A stretch of 64,000 nucleotides of DNA from Rhodobacteraceae bacterium EL129 (GCA_900313005.1 ONZJ01000002.1:2895303-2959302); one strand, 5' to 3'. Counted from the first letter of the stretch, positions 31,620-41,501 are shown. Numbers and translations: made by a program. The notes: generated by a model from the sequence alone, not told the origin.

Positions 31620-34600
31620 ATGCACCTGCTTGCCGCCACCCCCGGAATGATCGACGACGGAACGGAACCTGTTGATCTGGGACAGACCCCGGCTGACGTC
31701 ATCTTTATCTCAGCGGCGGATACCGAGCTTGCGATGCTCAGCGAGGCGCGCAATGAGATGGCCGCCCCGCCGACCTTGCGGCTGGCGAACCTCACCCATC
31801 TGCAACACCCTATGTCGGTGGATCTGCATCTGGACAATTGCGCCATCAAATCCCGTCTGGTCATCGCGCGTGTTTTAGGGGGCACCGGCTACTGGCGCTA
31901 TGGCACCGAGCAATACGCCGCCCGCTGTGTGGAGGCCAACGTTCCATTGGCCCTCTTGCCTGGTGATGACAAACCGGACGAGGATTTGCGCCGTTTGTCG
32001 ACCGTTTCTGATGCCGACTATGATGCGCTCTGGGCCTATCTGGTCGAAGGAGGGCCGGAAAATGCGACGAATTTTCTAGGCTATACCCAAGCCATGCTAG
32101 AAGGGTCCGTCACACCCGCCGCTGCCAGTCCGTTGCTGCGCGCAGGCGTCTACTGGCCCGGGGCAGGTATTGCGGATCTGGCCGCAACTCAAGCCCAGTG
32201 GCAACCCGATGCGCCCGTTGTTCCGGTGATCTTCTACCGCGCCTTGGTGCAGGGTGCGGGTCTCAATCCCATCAACCGTCTGGTGCGCAGCCTTATGCGC
32301 GCAGGGTTGAATCCGCTGCCGGTTTTTGTGGCGTCTCTCAAGGACCCTGTATCCACCGCAACGCTGGATCACCTCTTCAGTGCCGCCCCGCCCAGTGTGA
32401 TCCTGAACTGCACGTCTTTTGCCGTCGGCTCGCCACATGCAGGCGACACCAACCCCGACAATCCATTGACAGCCCCCTCGGCCAACGCCGCACCTGTGTT
32501 CCAGGTGGTCCTGTCGGGCTCGTCCGAAGCAGGGTGGATCGAAGGTCTCTCCGGGCTGTCCGCCCGCGACATCGCCATGAACGTGGCCCTGCCCGAGGTG
32601 GATGGCCGTATCCTGTCCCGCGCTGTCAGTTTCAAAGGCGAGGCCTATTTTGACGAGGTAACCGAGTGTCCCATTGCCACCTACCGCGCCCAAGGCGACC
32701 GGGTGGAATTCGTGGCAAACCTGGCCGCAAACTGGGCCAGGCTGCGTGCAATACCCGTGGAGAACCGCAAAATTGCGCTGATCCTGGCGAACTATCCCAA
32801 CAAGGACGGACGATTGGCCAATGGTGTCGGGCTCGATACTCCGGCAGGGACCGTCCATATGCTCAAACAACTGGATCAAGCCGGGTATCGCGTGCGTGAT
32901 TGCCCCGATGACAGCGCCACCCTCATGGCCGCTGTGATGACGGGCCCCACCAACTGGCTCACCGACCGCGCATCGCGCCAGGGTGGCGTGCGGTTGACCA
33001 TAGCTGACTACCAAATCGACTATGGCCAATTGCCATGGGAATTGCGCGAAGCCGTCGAAAGCCGCTGGGGCAAACCCGAAGCCGATCCGTTTTATACACC
33101 CGGCGAGGTGGATTGCGGGTATTTCAGCCTCTCAGTTCTTGAATACGGAAATGTGGTGGTCGGTATCCAGCCCGCACGCGGATACAACATCGATCCGACA
33201 GATACCTATCATTCCCCTGATCTGGTGCCGCCCCATAACTATCTGGCGTTTTACTTCTGGCTGCGCCATCAGTTCCGCGCTCAGGCGATTGTGCACATGG
33301 GTAAACATGGCAATCTCGAATGGCTGCCGGGCAAGGCGCTGGCACTTTCAGCCACCTGCTGGCCCGAGGCTGTTTTGGGACCAATGCCACATATGTACCC
33401 CTTCATCGTCAACGATCCAGGTGAAGGCACACAGGCCAAACGCCGCGCGCAAGCGGTTATTGTCGATCACCTCACACCGCCTATGACGCGCGCGGAAACA
33501 TACGGCCCCCTCAAAGACCTCGAAGCGCTGGTGGATGAGTACTACGAGGCCGCGGGCGTCGATCCCCGCCGCATCGCACATCTGCGCCGTGAAATTCTAT
33601 CACTCACCTCGACAACCGGTCTGGCCGAGGACGTGGGCTTATCCGGCGAGGACGAGGACAGCGATCTGGCCAAACTGGACGCCTACCTGTGCGAACTGAA
33701 AGAAGCGCAAATTCGCGATGGGCTGCATATCTTTGGCCAATCCCCTGAAGGCCAACAAGCGCTGGACTTGACCATCGCCTTGGCCCGGGTGCCACGCGGG
33801 ATGGGCAAAGACGGGGATGCCTCCCTGATCACGGCTCTGGCTCAGGACTTTGACATGGGTTTTGATCCTCTGGATTGCGATATGGCCGCACCTTGGACTG
33901 GCCCTCAACCGCCAGAGCTTCAGTCACTGATACACGACCCCTGGCGCAGCACGGGCGATACGGTTGAACGACTGGAACTCTACGCCCTCGACATCCTGCG
34001 GGACGGGGGGCGGGGCGTGTCGGGCCTCGGCCCGAGAGCGTCGCACGTTGTCACGGAAATCACCTCCAAGATCATCCCCGCCGTCGCCGCCTGCGGTCCG
34101 GCTGAAAGCCAAGCTTTGCTGACATGCCTCAACGGTCAGGCGATCCCACCGGGCCCCTCAGGCGCACCGACCCGAGGTCGGCTTGACGTGCTGCCCACCG
34201 GGCGCAACTTCTATTCAGTGGACAGCCGGGCGGTGCCCACACCCACGGCCTGGGCCCTGGGCTGGAAATCTGCCAACATGCTCATCGAAAAACACCTGCA
34301 AACCCAAGGCGACTGGCCGCGCGCGCTGCTGCTAACCGCTTGGGGTACGGCCAATATGCGCACGGGCGGCGACGATATTGCACAAGCGCTGGCTCTCATG
34401 GGTGTCAAACCCAAATGGGATAGCGCGAACCGCCGCGTCACAGGGTTTGACGTTCTGCCTCACACCGTTCTGGGCCGTCCCCGCGTGGACGTCACCCTGC
34501 GTATCTCAGGCTTTTTCCGCGATGCCTTCCCGCAGCTTATTTCACTGGTGGACAGCGCGGCGCGCGCCGTCATGGCGCTGGATGAATCCGAAGACGTCAA

Positions 34601-35345
34601 CCCGGCCGCGGCGCGCGCACGTGCAGAGGGCAATCAATCACGCGTTTATGGCTCCAAACCCGGAGCATATGGCGCGGGGCTCCAGGCCATGATCGATGAA
34701 CGCCTTTGGGCCAACAAGGCAGATCTCGCCGAGGCCTATCTGACCTGGGGCAGCTACGCCTACGGTGCGCAATCAGAGGGTGACGCGGATCGCGCAGGAT
34801 TTGAGGCGCGTCTGTCCCAAGCCGAAGCCGTTGTTCAGAACCAGGACAACCGCGAACACGATTTGCTCGACAGTGATGATTATTACCAGTTCGAAGGCGG
34901 GGCAGCTGCTGCCATCCATACACTGCAAGGTCAGGATCGGCCGATCTATCACAACGATCACTCGCGCCCTGAACGCCCTGTGATCCGCACACTTGAGGAT
35001 GAGATCGGCCGCGTGGTACGCTCGCGCGTGGTCAATCCCAAGTGGATCGACGGGGTCAAGCGCCACGGCTACAAGGGCGCGTTCGAGATCGCGGCCACGG
35101 TCGATTACCTCTTTGCCTTTGCCGCCACCACCGGAGCCGTACGAGGGCATCATTTCGACCTGGTCGAAGCGGCCTTTCTGGAAGACAACGACACCCGCGA
35201 ATTCATCGCCGAGCACAATGCCCCGGCGCTACGCGAAATTGCCGAACGCCTACAAGAGGCCATTGATCGCGGACTTTGGTCGCCCCGGTCCAATTCAGCC
35301 CGCGCGCGGATTGATCAAGCCCAGGCGCAGCCTGCCCCATCTTAA
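31620..35345 (+). CDS. cobN: cobaltochelatase subunit CobN
   Basis: A 1241-residue CobN, the large subunit of the aerobic ATP-dependent cobaltochelatase that works with CobS and CobT on hydrogenobyrinate a,c-diamide. Diagnostic stretches include YPNKDGRLANGVGLDTP, HMGKHGNLEWLPGKALALS, GPMPHMYPFIVNDPGEGTQ, LPTGRNFYSVDSRAVPTPTA and RVDVTLRISGFFRDAFP. The length is normal for the family. CobS and CobT are not in the window. Start ATG 31620 follows ACGAGG. Confidence 0.97.
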   Translation: MHLLAATPGMIDDGTEPVDLGQTPADVIFISAADTELAMLSEARNEMAAPPTLRLANLTHLQHPMSVDLHLDNCAIKSRLVIARVLGGTGYWRYGTEQYAARCVEANVPLALLPGDDKPDEDLRRLSTVSDADYDALWAYLVEGGPENATNFLGYTQAMLEGSVTPAAASPLLRAGVYWPGAGIADLAATQAQWQPDAPVVPVIFYRALVQGAGLNPINRLVRSLMRAGLNPLPVFVASLKDPVSTATLDHLFSAAPPSVILNCTSFAVGSPHAGDTNPDNPLTAPSANAAPVFQVVLSGSSEAGWIEGLSGLSARDIAMNVALPEVDGRILSRAVSFKGEAYFDEVTECPIATYRAQGDRVEFVANLAANWARLRAIPVENRKIALILANYPNKDGRLANGVGLDTPAGTVHMLKQLDQAGYRVRDCPDDSATLMAAVMTGPTNWLTDRASRQGGVRLTIADYQIDYGQLPWELREAVESRWGKPEADPFYTPGEVDCGYFSLSVLEYGNVVVGIQPARGYNIDPTDTYHSPDLVPPHNYLAFYFWLRHQFRAQAIVHMGKHGNLEWLPGKALALSATCWPEAVLGPMPHMYPFIVNDPGEGTQAKRRAQAVIVDHLTPPMTRAETYGPLKDLEALVDEYYEAAGVDPRRIAHLRREILSLTSTTGLAEDVGLSGEDEDSDLAKLDAYLCELKEAQIRDGLHIFGQSPEGQQALDLTIALARVPRGMGKDGDASLITALAQDFDMGFDPLDCDMAAPWTGPQPPELQSLIHDPWRSTGDTVERLELYALDILRDGGRGVSGLGPRASHVVTEITSKIIPAVAACGPAESQALLTCLNGQAIPPGPSGAPTRGRLDVLPTGRNFYSVDSRAVPTPTAWALGWKSANMLIEKHLQTQGDWPRALLLTAWGTANMRTGGDDIAQALALMGVKPKWDSANRRVTGFDVLPHTVLGRPRVDVTLRISGFFRDAFPQLISLVDSAARAVMALDESEDVNPAAARARAEGNQSRVYGSKPGAYGAGLQAMIDERLWANKADLAEAYLTWGSYAYGAQSEGDADRAGFEARLSQAEAVVQNQDNREHDLLDSDDYYQFEGGAAAAIHTLQGQDRPIYHNDHSRPERPVIRTLEDEIGRVVRSRVVNPKWIDGVKRHGYKGAFEIAATVDYLFAFAATTGAVRGHHFDLVEAAFLEDNDTREFIAEHNAPALREIAERLQEAIDRGLWSPRSNSARARIDQAQAQPAPS

Positions 35346-35389
35346 CGGCGCCGTTGATCCTGCAAGCAAGCGCATGATAGGTGCCGGCC

Positions 35390-36583
35390 ATGTATGATAC
35401 GCCCTCGACCCAGAAAACAGCCCTAAAGGTCAGCTGTTCAACCCATGTGGTGCAGGATGGTCTGATCACGACGGTCTACGTTTTGTTGCCCCTTCTGGCG
35501 CAGGCCTTTGGGCTGAGCTATGCGCAAGTGGGTCTGCTCAAGGGCTTGAAAGGCCTGACCCAGGCTGCATTTGAAATGGGGTCTGGCTGGCTGAGCGAGC
35601 GGTTAGGGGAAATCCGGCTTATCGTTGTCGGGCTTGCCTGTTCGGGGATCGGTTACGGCGTTTTGTCTTTGGGCAGGGGCATCGAAATGGCCGCATTGGC
35701 CCTTGTGATCATTGGCGTCGGCACAGCCTTGCATCATGCGCCTTGCTCTGCGCTGATCGCAAACAGCTATCCTGCGCGGTCGCGCAGCGGTGCGCTGGGG
35801 CTTTACAATGCATCGGGCGACGTGGGCAAACTGGTGTTCACCGGAGGGGTCAGCCTGACAATAGGTATGGGCATGGCATGGTCTCAGGCGGCGTTGGTTT
35901 ATGGCGGCCTGGCCATGTGCACGGCCCTTGCCATTGCTGTCTCTGCCGGTAGAGCCAATGACACGACAGAAACCAAATCGACCTCGGACACAGCGTCCCA
36001 AGAATCAGGCCGCGGATGGGGTATCCTGAACTGGCGCATGTTTGCGGCTTTGTTGGTGGTCACCAGCATCGACACGATGGTTCAGATCAGTGTCATGGTG
36101 TTCATCGCCTTTCTTATGCTCGCCAAAGGCGTGCCGCTCGCCATTGCCACATCCGCCACGGTGATATTGCTGGCAGGCGGGGTCTTTGGCAAAGCCGGGT
36201 GTGGATATCTGGCGGAGCGTGTTGGTGTGCGTCCTGCCTTTGTCCTGATCCAAGTGCTGACCTCTCTTGGCCTTGTCGGCATGGTTGTCTTGCCCAACTC
36301 GGCGGCCTTTTTGTTGTTATTGCCATTGGGTGCCGTTGTGCAGGGCTCCAGCTCGATCACCTATGGGTTTGCCGCAGACCTGATACATCCGCGTTGCATG
36401 GCCCGCGGTTACGCGCTGCTTTATTCCGTAGGGACGTTTGCCGCAGCCATCGGGCCTTTCGGGTTTGGCGTGATTGCTGATGTCTATGGGATCAATGCAA
36501 CGATCTTCGTGATGGCCCTTGTCGCTTTGTGCGCGGTGCCCCCGATCTTCATGTTGCGCCAAAACGGTACAGCGGTTGCATAA
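35390..36583 (+). CDS. MFS transporter
   Basis: A 397-residue major facilitator with about 12 membrane helices in two halves split by a polar loop near residues 190-215 (rich in Thr/Ser). The motif GWLSERLGEIRLIVVG between helices 2 and 3 is the MFS signature. It follows cobN by about 40 bases, so it may share the B12-repressed operon. The substrate is unknown. The start is ATG 35390; a GTG three codons upstream is possible. Confidence 0.88.
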   Translation: MYDTPSTQKTALKVSCSTHVVQDGLITTVYVLLPLLAQAFGLSYAQVGLLKGLKGLTQAAFEMGSGWLSERLGEIRLIVVGLACSGIGYGVLSLGRGIEMAALALVIIGVGTALHHAPCSALIANSYPARSRSGALGLYNASGDVGKLVFTGGVSLTIGMGMAWSQAALVYGGLAMCTALAIAVSAGRANDTTETKSTSDTASQESGRGWGILNWRMFAALLVVTSIDTMVQISVMVFIAFLMLAKGVPLAIATSATVILLAGGVFGKAGCGYLAERVGVRPAFVLIQVLTSLGLVGMVVLPNSAAFLLLLPLGAVVQGSSSITYGFAADLIHPRCMARGYALLYSVGTFAAAIGPFGFGVIADVYGINATIFVMALVALCAVPPIFMLRQNGTAVA

Positions 36584-36601
36584 CCCTGTTGCCACCAAAT
36601 C

Positions 36602-36988
36602 CTAGATGCCGGGCTTGCAAACCAACTCGACCTTGCCACGATACAGCTTGTTGTAGTCACACTCATATTCCAGTGTTTGGACCGGGCCTGACGGGCCACC
36701 GCCGCAATCCAGCTTGGCCTCGATCAGCACCTGATCCCCGTCCATGCGTTTGACCCGACATCCCGTGGATTTTTCGATTGCGATCCGGGCGCGCGGCATC
36801 ACCGCTTCGGGGCGCGGGGCCCACTCGGTGTTCACGCGCAAAGCCAAGGCTTTGTCCCCATCGTGGCGCACGTCAAACGTGCTTTGCCCTACCGTGATGC
36901 GCTGGCCCGCTATACCGCGATATTCAGGCGGAGGTGTATCACACCCCGTCATCACGATGATCCCAAGAAAAAGCAATCCACGTCTCAT
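36602..36988 (-). CDS. small lipoprotein
   Basis: A 128-residue lipoprotein with signal LLFLGIIVMTGC; the lipobox Cys is residue 16. The mature part is beta-rich with a second Cys pair (AKLDCGGGPSG, YECDYNKLY, LVCKPGI) likely to form disulfides. No domain is recognised. It converges with the MFS gene and is divergent from cobO. Confidence 0.8.
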   Translation of the reverse strand: MRRGLLFLGIIVMTGCDTPPPEYRGIAGQRITVGQSTFDVRHDGDKALALRVNTEWAPRPEAVMPRARIAIEKSTGCRVKRMDGDQVLIEAKLDCGGGPSGPVQTLEYECDYNKLYRGKVELVCKPGI

Positions 36989-37013
36989 GGGTCCCAGTTT
37001 GTCCGGTTCATGC

Positions 37014-37028
37014 TTAACAATTTGTTAA
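37014..37028. promoter_or_regulatory. CtrA-like box TTAA-N7-TTAA
   Basis: TTAACAATTTGTTAA in the lipoprotein-cobO divergent spacer has the same TTAA-N7-TTAA layout as the site at 19315. The two share 14 of 15 bases, which strengthens the case for a real regulator. Confidence 0.45.
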
Positions 37029-37107
37029 ACCGCGTCAGATCACCCTTGCGCCCGCGTCCCGGCTCACACACAGTTGGCGCTGACACTGCAATTGGGAGGG
37101 CCTCGGA

Positions 37108-37716
37108 ATGAGCGCAGATGATGAACGCCACGCGATGAAAATGGCCAAAAAGAAGGCCGCCCGCGATAAAATCATGGCCACCAAGACCGACAAGAAAGGT
37201 CTGATCGTGATCCATACGGGCAAGGGCAAAGGTAAATCCTCGGCTGCGTTTGGGATGATCTTTCGTTGCATCGCCCATGACATGAAATGCGCCGTGGTGC
37301 AGTTCATCAAAGGCGGCATGTCCACTGGCGAGCGGGATCTGATCCTGTCAAAGTTCACTGACACATGTGCGTTCCACACCATGGGTGAAGGCTTCACCTG
37401 GGAAACGCAGGATCGGTCTCGCGACACAGAAATGGCTCAGGCCGCGTGGGAAAAGGCCAAAGAGCTGATCCGCGATGAAAGCAACCACATGGTGCTGCTG
37501 GACGAGATCAGTATCGCCCTGCGCTATGACTATCTGGACATAAATGAAGTGGTCGAGTTTCTGGCGACCGAAAAACCGCATATGACCCACGTTGTTCTGA
37601 CAGGGCGCAACGCCAAGGACGAGTTGATCGAAATCGCCGATCTGGTCACGGAAATGGAACTGATCAAGCACCCGTTCCGGTCCGGAATCAAGGCGCAGAT
37701 CGGGGTGGAGTATTAA
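37108..37716 (+). CDS. cobO: cob(I)yrinic acid a,c-diamide adenosyltransferase
   Basis: A 202-residue CobO/BtuR/CobA-type adenosyltransferase. The P-loop variant is VIHTGKGKGKSSAAFG, followed by VVQFIKGG, VLLDEISIALRYDYL and VLTGRNAKDELIEIADLVTEM. It transfers the 5'-deoxyadenosyl group from ATP to cob(I)alamin precursors. It lies alone, behind the spacer with the TTAA-N7-TTAA box. Confidence 0.96.
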   Translation: MSADDERHAMKMAKKKAARDKIMATKTDKKGLIVIHTGKGKGKSSAAFGMIFRCIAHDMKCAVVQFIKGGMSTGERDLILSKFTDTCAFHTMGEGFTWETQDRSRDTEMAQAAWEKAKELIRDESNHMVLLDEISIALRYDYLDINEVVEFLATEKPHMTHVVLTGRNAKDELIEIADLVTEMELIKHPFRSGIKAQIGVEY

Positions 37717-38184
37717 AACGCGTGATTGCGTCTGTCCTTAACTCAAGCAGCCAAGTCGACCGGGTTTACGAACATGAATTGACCTTGGAAAAGCCGACGC
37801 GATCACTCCTGTTCTTTTAAAGAAAAACCTCTGGTCTTGAGCGATTTATTTGCAGTTTTAGATTCATCCGCATTTTTGCAGACACAACTGTTTTTATGAT
37901 CTCGATACCCGTCATCCTTCTCTGGCGGTGACTGACGATGCATTTGCTTTGAAAAAGCGTATGGAAAGAGAAATTCTACGAAGCTTGGGGAGGTTGAGAT
38001 GCGGCGGGTCATTCATAGTCCTCTCAGTTGAATGGGTGCAAATAAACTGCCCTTTCCGCTGTGTTTGGCCCACTGATGTGATCCGCGTGACCCGGCTATG
38101 TCCGTAAATCATCCGTAAGTCCCTTGGCAGAACAGCGCATCTCTGGAAATGTTGACCGATCCGACTTTCATGTCTCGAGGCCAT
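37717..38184. other. AT-richer intergenic stretch, no gene supported
   Basis: About 468 bases between cobO and the XRE-type gene. The sequence is visibly richer in A/T than its surroundings. Short open frames on the minus strand (37803-38012 and 37912-38265) lack protein-like composition. The duplicated phrase TCCGTAAATCATCCGTAAGT lies at 38101-38120. It should hold the regulator's promoter. Confidence 0.5.
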
Positions 38185-39081
38185 ATGTCCAACTCCCGAT
38201 CTTTGTTTGCGCAGAAGTTGCGTACATGGCGAATGCGCCATGGTGAACATGGTAGGATTACCCAAGAAGGACTGGCTGAGGTATTGGGTGTAAGCCCTGA
38301 TGCAATTGGCAAATACGAACGCTCTGTTTCTTTCATTCGGGGAGATTTAGAGCACAGATTGACAGACAATCTGGGGTGGCCGCGCGAAGACATTCTGGCC
38401 TGTCGGGAAGACTGGGAAGCACGTCAGCTGCAGAAGCCCCAAAGCGGTTACCATCTTTTGGACGACGCTCTAGTCGATCAACTGTTCGAAGGGTCATGGC
38501 CCAGGGCGATCAGTTCAGTTATCAATATGGTCGATAACGAACTCGGCGAATTGCCCGCAGAATTTGCGGTAGATGAGGAGGTTTTCCTGCCAATCTATGA
38601 TGCATATCGAAGTCATTGGGCAGCAATCATACACAACGGCGAATTTGTAGCGAAATGGGGCATGCTTTTTTTGGTGCCTGAAGATGAAGCGCTCTTCAAA
38701 GCAGGTGAATTTGTAGAAACTAACTTGACCGCGGATTGCCTCCATCGCCCGATCCTACCGGGAACCTATTACGGATACTGTACTGTTGTTGTCATAAAGC
38801 CAGGGCACGAGGCAGCTGGGGTATTGATGTTAACTGCGTTCGCGCATTTCCTCGAGAATCTCGCTGAGCGAGACATCTTTCTGCACGGCATAGGAACAAT
38901 TGCATGCTCAACTGCAGGCACCCAGATATGTCGCGACTTGGGCATGAGATGTCTTGGCAACCATTCGGTTTGTCCTGAATATGAAATTTGGGATTTAGCG
39001 GGTGCTGCGATCACGAACTCTCTTTTTGTGCGTCGAAACCCTTCGCTTCGAGAGAAGTACTCAAAGGTCTTTCAACAATGA
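38185..39081 (+). CDS. XRE-type HTH regulator with C-terminal sensory domain
   Basis: A 298-residue protein. Residues 1-70 form a helix-turn-helix: FAQKLRTWRMRHGEHGRITQ, then EGLAEVLGVSPDAIGKYERS. The rest (from about 100) is mixed alpha/beta and ends in a GNAT/autoinducer-synthase-like fold pattern (TYYGYCTVVVIKPGHEAAGVLML, GIGTIACSTAGTQICRDLGM). Base and codon use are more A/T-rich than neighbours, suggesting transfer. Start is ATG 38185; in-frame ATGs at 38149 and 38170 also exist. Domain naming of the C-terminal half is tentative. Confidence 0.78.
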   Translation: MSNSRSLFAQKLRTWRMRHGEHGRITQEGLAEVLGVSPDAIGKYERSVSFIRGDLEHRLTDNLGWPREDILACREDWEARQLQKPQSGYHLLDDALVDQLFEGSWPRAISSVINMVDNELGELPAEFAVDEEVFLPIYDAYRSHWAAIIHNGEFVAKWGMLFLVPEDEALFKAGEFVETNLTADCLHRPILPGTYYGYCTVVVIKPGHEAAGVLMLTAFAHFLENLAERDIFLHGIGTIACSTAGTQICRDLGMRCLGNHSVCPEYEIWDLAGAAITNSLFVRRNPSLREKYSKVFQQ

Positions 39082-39193
39082 AATTGTACCGGGCAATCTC
39101 TGGCGAGGTCTCTATCGGTTTTCGATCATTTCTTGCGACTTTTCTCAACCCGACCTATTCGTCAGCCCGAGAATAACCTTGAATTTGAGAAAG

Positions 39194-39550
39194 ATGCAGC
39201 CAATGCCCAGACACCGCGTCCTCACTGAATTTGGCATGGGATCCTCTCTGCGCCGTCAGGATTATACCGAAGCGGCGCGGCGTGCGTTGAAGGATGCGCT
39301 CTGGCGTAATTCGATCAATATGGCCGAGCTGTTTGGGCACCCAAAAGAGGCCATGCTGATAGACGTGGAAATCGCCGTTCAGAAACCCGATCAGGTGGAC
39401 TGCGAGGCATTGAAATCCGTCTTCCCCTATGGGCAGATCAGCATCACTGCCAGCCATGGAGGTCTTGACGTGCCACGCCCCGACGGCCTGCCTACCGTCA
39501 TGGCCAATGCCGCCATCTCCGTCAGCTTTGACATGGAGCGCTGTGCATGA
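39194..39550 (+). CDS. Lin0512 family protein (copy 1)
   Basis: A 118-residue protein of the Lin0512 family: VLTEFGMGSSLRRQDYTEAARRALKDALWRNS matches the family start, and QISITASHGGLDVPRP to PTVMANAAISVSFDM its end. The family has unknown function. It is paired by overlap with a second Lin0512 gene, suggesting a heteromeric product. The frame is open far upstream; ATG 39194 (or 39203) begins the homologous part. Confidence 0.85.
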   Translation: MQPMPRHRVLTEFGMGSSLRRQDYTEAARRALKDALWRNSINMAELFGHPKEAMLIDVEIAVQKPDQVDCEALKSVFPYGQISITASHGGLDVPRPDGLPTVMANAAISVSFDMERCA

Positions 39551-39915
39551 CAGATCAACGGTTCATCATTGAAATGGGCGTGGGAAATGATCTGGAGGCG
39601 ATGGATTACCAAACCGCAGCCCGCCGCGCGATCAAAGATGCCTACGGCCATGTCACTCTGCCGATGTGGGACAGCCTTGGCATGGACCCACACCAGATGC
39701 GCATTCAGATCACGGTCGGTGTGCAGGACCCTGATCAGCTCGACACTCAAGCCCTGGCCGATTTGATTCCCCGAGGGGTTGTGACTGTGCGGGTCGTTAA
39801 GGGAGGGCAGAACGTGACTCATCCTGGCTCTAACCGGACAGCCGTCATCGCCACAGCCGCTGTCGAAGCGTTCCTGCCTTATCAGGGAGATGAGTGGCGC
39901 AGCGGAACAAACTGA
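39547..39915 (+). CDS. Lin0512 family protein (copy 2)
   Basis: A 122-residue paralog of the preceding gene: FIIEMGVGNDLEAMDYQTAARRAIKDAYGHVTLP aligns with copy 1, and PRGVVTVRVVKGGQNVTHPG with its end. It overlaps copy 1 by ATGA. Divergence between copies is high, consistent with two subunits rather than a recent duplication. Confidence 0.85.
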   Translation: MTDQRFIIEMGVGNDLEAMDYQTAARRAIKDAYGHVTLPMWDSLGMDPHQMRIQITVGVQDPDQLDTQALADLIPRGVVTVRVVKGGQNVTHPGSNRTAVIATAAVEAFLPYQGDEWRSGTN

Positions 39916-40016
39916 CGCCCTAAGTCCCATAATGCGGGAGCTTTTCCCACCTCATCCGATTTGATCAAAACGGCATTCTTTCGCGTTCTCCCTCGATTGC
40001 CGAAAAATTCAATTGT

Positions 40017-40038
40017 CTGACATTTGATTTTATGTCAG
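40017..40038. promoter_or_regulatory. inverted repeat upstream of the SBP56-like gene
   Basis: CTGACAT and ATGTCAG are separated by 8 bases, 63 bases before the ATG at 40101. The position suits an operator, but the regulator is unknown. Confidence 0.4.
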
Positions 40039-40100
40039 CCTGAGGTTGAGAGACGCCCCCTATCCAAAACAATACCGCGTCCCAACGGGAGATATTTGAT

Positions 40101-41501
40101 ATGAACCTAAGACCTGATCCAACTTTTCACGCGACCCCTAAACTGGCGATGGAGGCACCTGCTGAGACACTGGCCTTCACCTTGATGCTCAGCCCCGATG
40201 GCTCTCAGCCTGATGGGCTGGCGGTGGTTGACGTGGACCCGACGTCCAAAACCTATGGAGAGATTGTGCACAGCCTCTTCATGCCCAACAAGGGAGACGA
40301 GTTTCACCATTTCGGCTGGAACGCCTGTTCCTCGGCCCTGTCGCCTTTGACGGGTCACGCCTTTCTGGAGCGGCGCTACCTGATCATCCCCGGCATCCGG
40401 TCGTCACGCATCTACATCATTGATGTCAAAGAGCCGCTCAAGGCAAAGATCCACAAAATCATCGAACCCGAAGAGCTTTTTGCCAAAACCGGCTATTCGC
40501 GCCCGCACACCATCCATTGCGGCCCCGAAGGCATATATGTCTCCACGCTGGGCGGCGGTGGCGAGGATGGCACCGATGGTCCTCCGGGCATCTTCATCAT
40601 GGATTGCGAAACGTTTGATATCCTCGGCCGCTACGAGATGGACCGTGGCGCGCAAGACAAGCACTACGATTTCTGGTGGAACCTGCCGCGTGATTACATG
40701 GTCAGCTCCGAATGGGGCCTGCCGCCACAGTTTGAAAACGGTGTGGTCCCCGAGGACCTACTCAGCAACAAATACGGCCATTCCATTCATTTCTGGGATC
40801 TGCGCGCCCGAAAAGTCTCCAAGACCATTGATTTTGGGGAAAACTACCAAATGGCCTTGGAAATTCGCCCGGCGCATGACCCGGCCAAAGAATACGGATT
40901 CTGCGGCGTTGTGGTCGACACCACCAACCTGCAAGGCGCAATTTTTACCTGGTGGCGCGACGAAGACGGCGAATGGCAGGCCAAGAAGACCATCACCATT
41001 GATCCTGTGCCTGCGGCTGTGGATGATCTTCCACCGCTCTTGCAGGGGTTCGAAGCGGTGCCGCCGCTTGTCACGGATATCGATCTGAGCCTTGATGACA
41101 AATACCTCTACGTCGCCTGCTGGGGTCTGGGCGAGATGCATCAATACGATGTGTCCGACCCGTTGAACCCTGTGCTGGCCGGCAAGGTCGAAATCGGCGG
41201 GATCGTCAAGAAAACCCCGCATCCCAACGGCAAAACCTTCGGCTATGGCCCGCAAATGGTGGAAATCAGCCGTGACGGTAAACGCGTTTACTGGACCAAT
41301 TCGCTCTATTCCACTTGGGATGATCAGTTCTATCCCGGCGAACGTGGTGCGGCGATGGTCTGTGCGGATGTTGGCGAGAACGGCGGGCTGACGTTGAACA
41401 AGGATTTCTGGGTCGAATTCCCAGAAGGCTATCGCTCTCACCAGATCCGCCTCGAGGGCGGCGATTGCTCAACCGACAGCTTCTGCTACCCTTCCGTCTG
41501 A
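40101..41501 (+). CDS. selenium-binding protein 56 / methanethiol oxidase-like protein
   Basis: A 466-residue SBP56-family beta-propeller. It aligns with human SELENBP1 throughout: VVDVDPTSKTYGEIVHSLFM, FHHFGWNACSSA, IRSSRIYIIDV, DIDLSLDDKYLYVACWG, YGPQMVEISRDGKRVY and EGGDCSTDSF near the end. Family members oxidise methanethiol to H2S, H2O2 and formaldehyde, using copper. The second Cys of the human CSSC site is Ala here. No signal peptide is seen, unlike periplasmic MtoX, so the activity is inferred only from family membership. Confidence 0.85.
   Translation: MNLRPDPTFHATPKLAMEAPAETLAFTLMLSPDGSQPDGLAVVDVDPTSKTYGEIVHSLFMPNKGDEFHHFGWNACSSALSPLTGHAFLERRYLIIPGIRSSRIYIIDVKEPLKAKIHKIIEPEELFAKTGYSRPHTIHCGPEGIYVSTLGGGGEDGTDGPPGIFIMDCETFDILGRYEMDRGAQDKHYDFWWNLPRDYMVSSEWGLPPQFENGVVPEDLLSNKYGHSIHFWDLRARKVSKTIDFGENYQMALEIRPAHDPAKEYGFCGVVVDTTNLQGAIFTWWRDEDGEWQAKKTITIDPVPAAVDDLPPLLQGFEAVPPLVTDIDLSLDDKYLYVACWGLGEMHQYDVSDPLNPVLAGKVEIGGIVKKTPHPNGKTFGYGPQMVEISRDGKRVYWTNSLYSTWDDQFYPGERGAAMVCADVGENGGLTLNKDFWVEFPEGYRSHQIRLEGGDCSTDSFCYPSV

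Noticed and set aside
31402..31620. Plus-strand 72-codon frame between GNAT and cobN
   Set aside because: Its composition is poor; the minus-strand 54-codon frame over the same bases is better.
32097..33029. Minus-strand frame of about 310 codons
   Set aside because: Antisense to cobN with no recognisable domain.
37803..38012. Minus-strand short frame
   Set aside because: No RBS, no protein-like pattern; the overlapping frame at 37912-38265 has the same problem.
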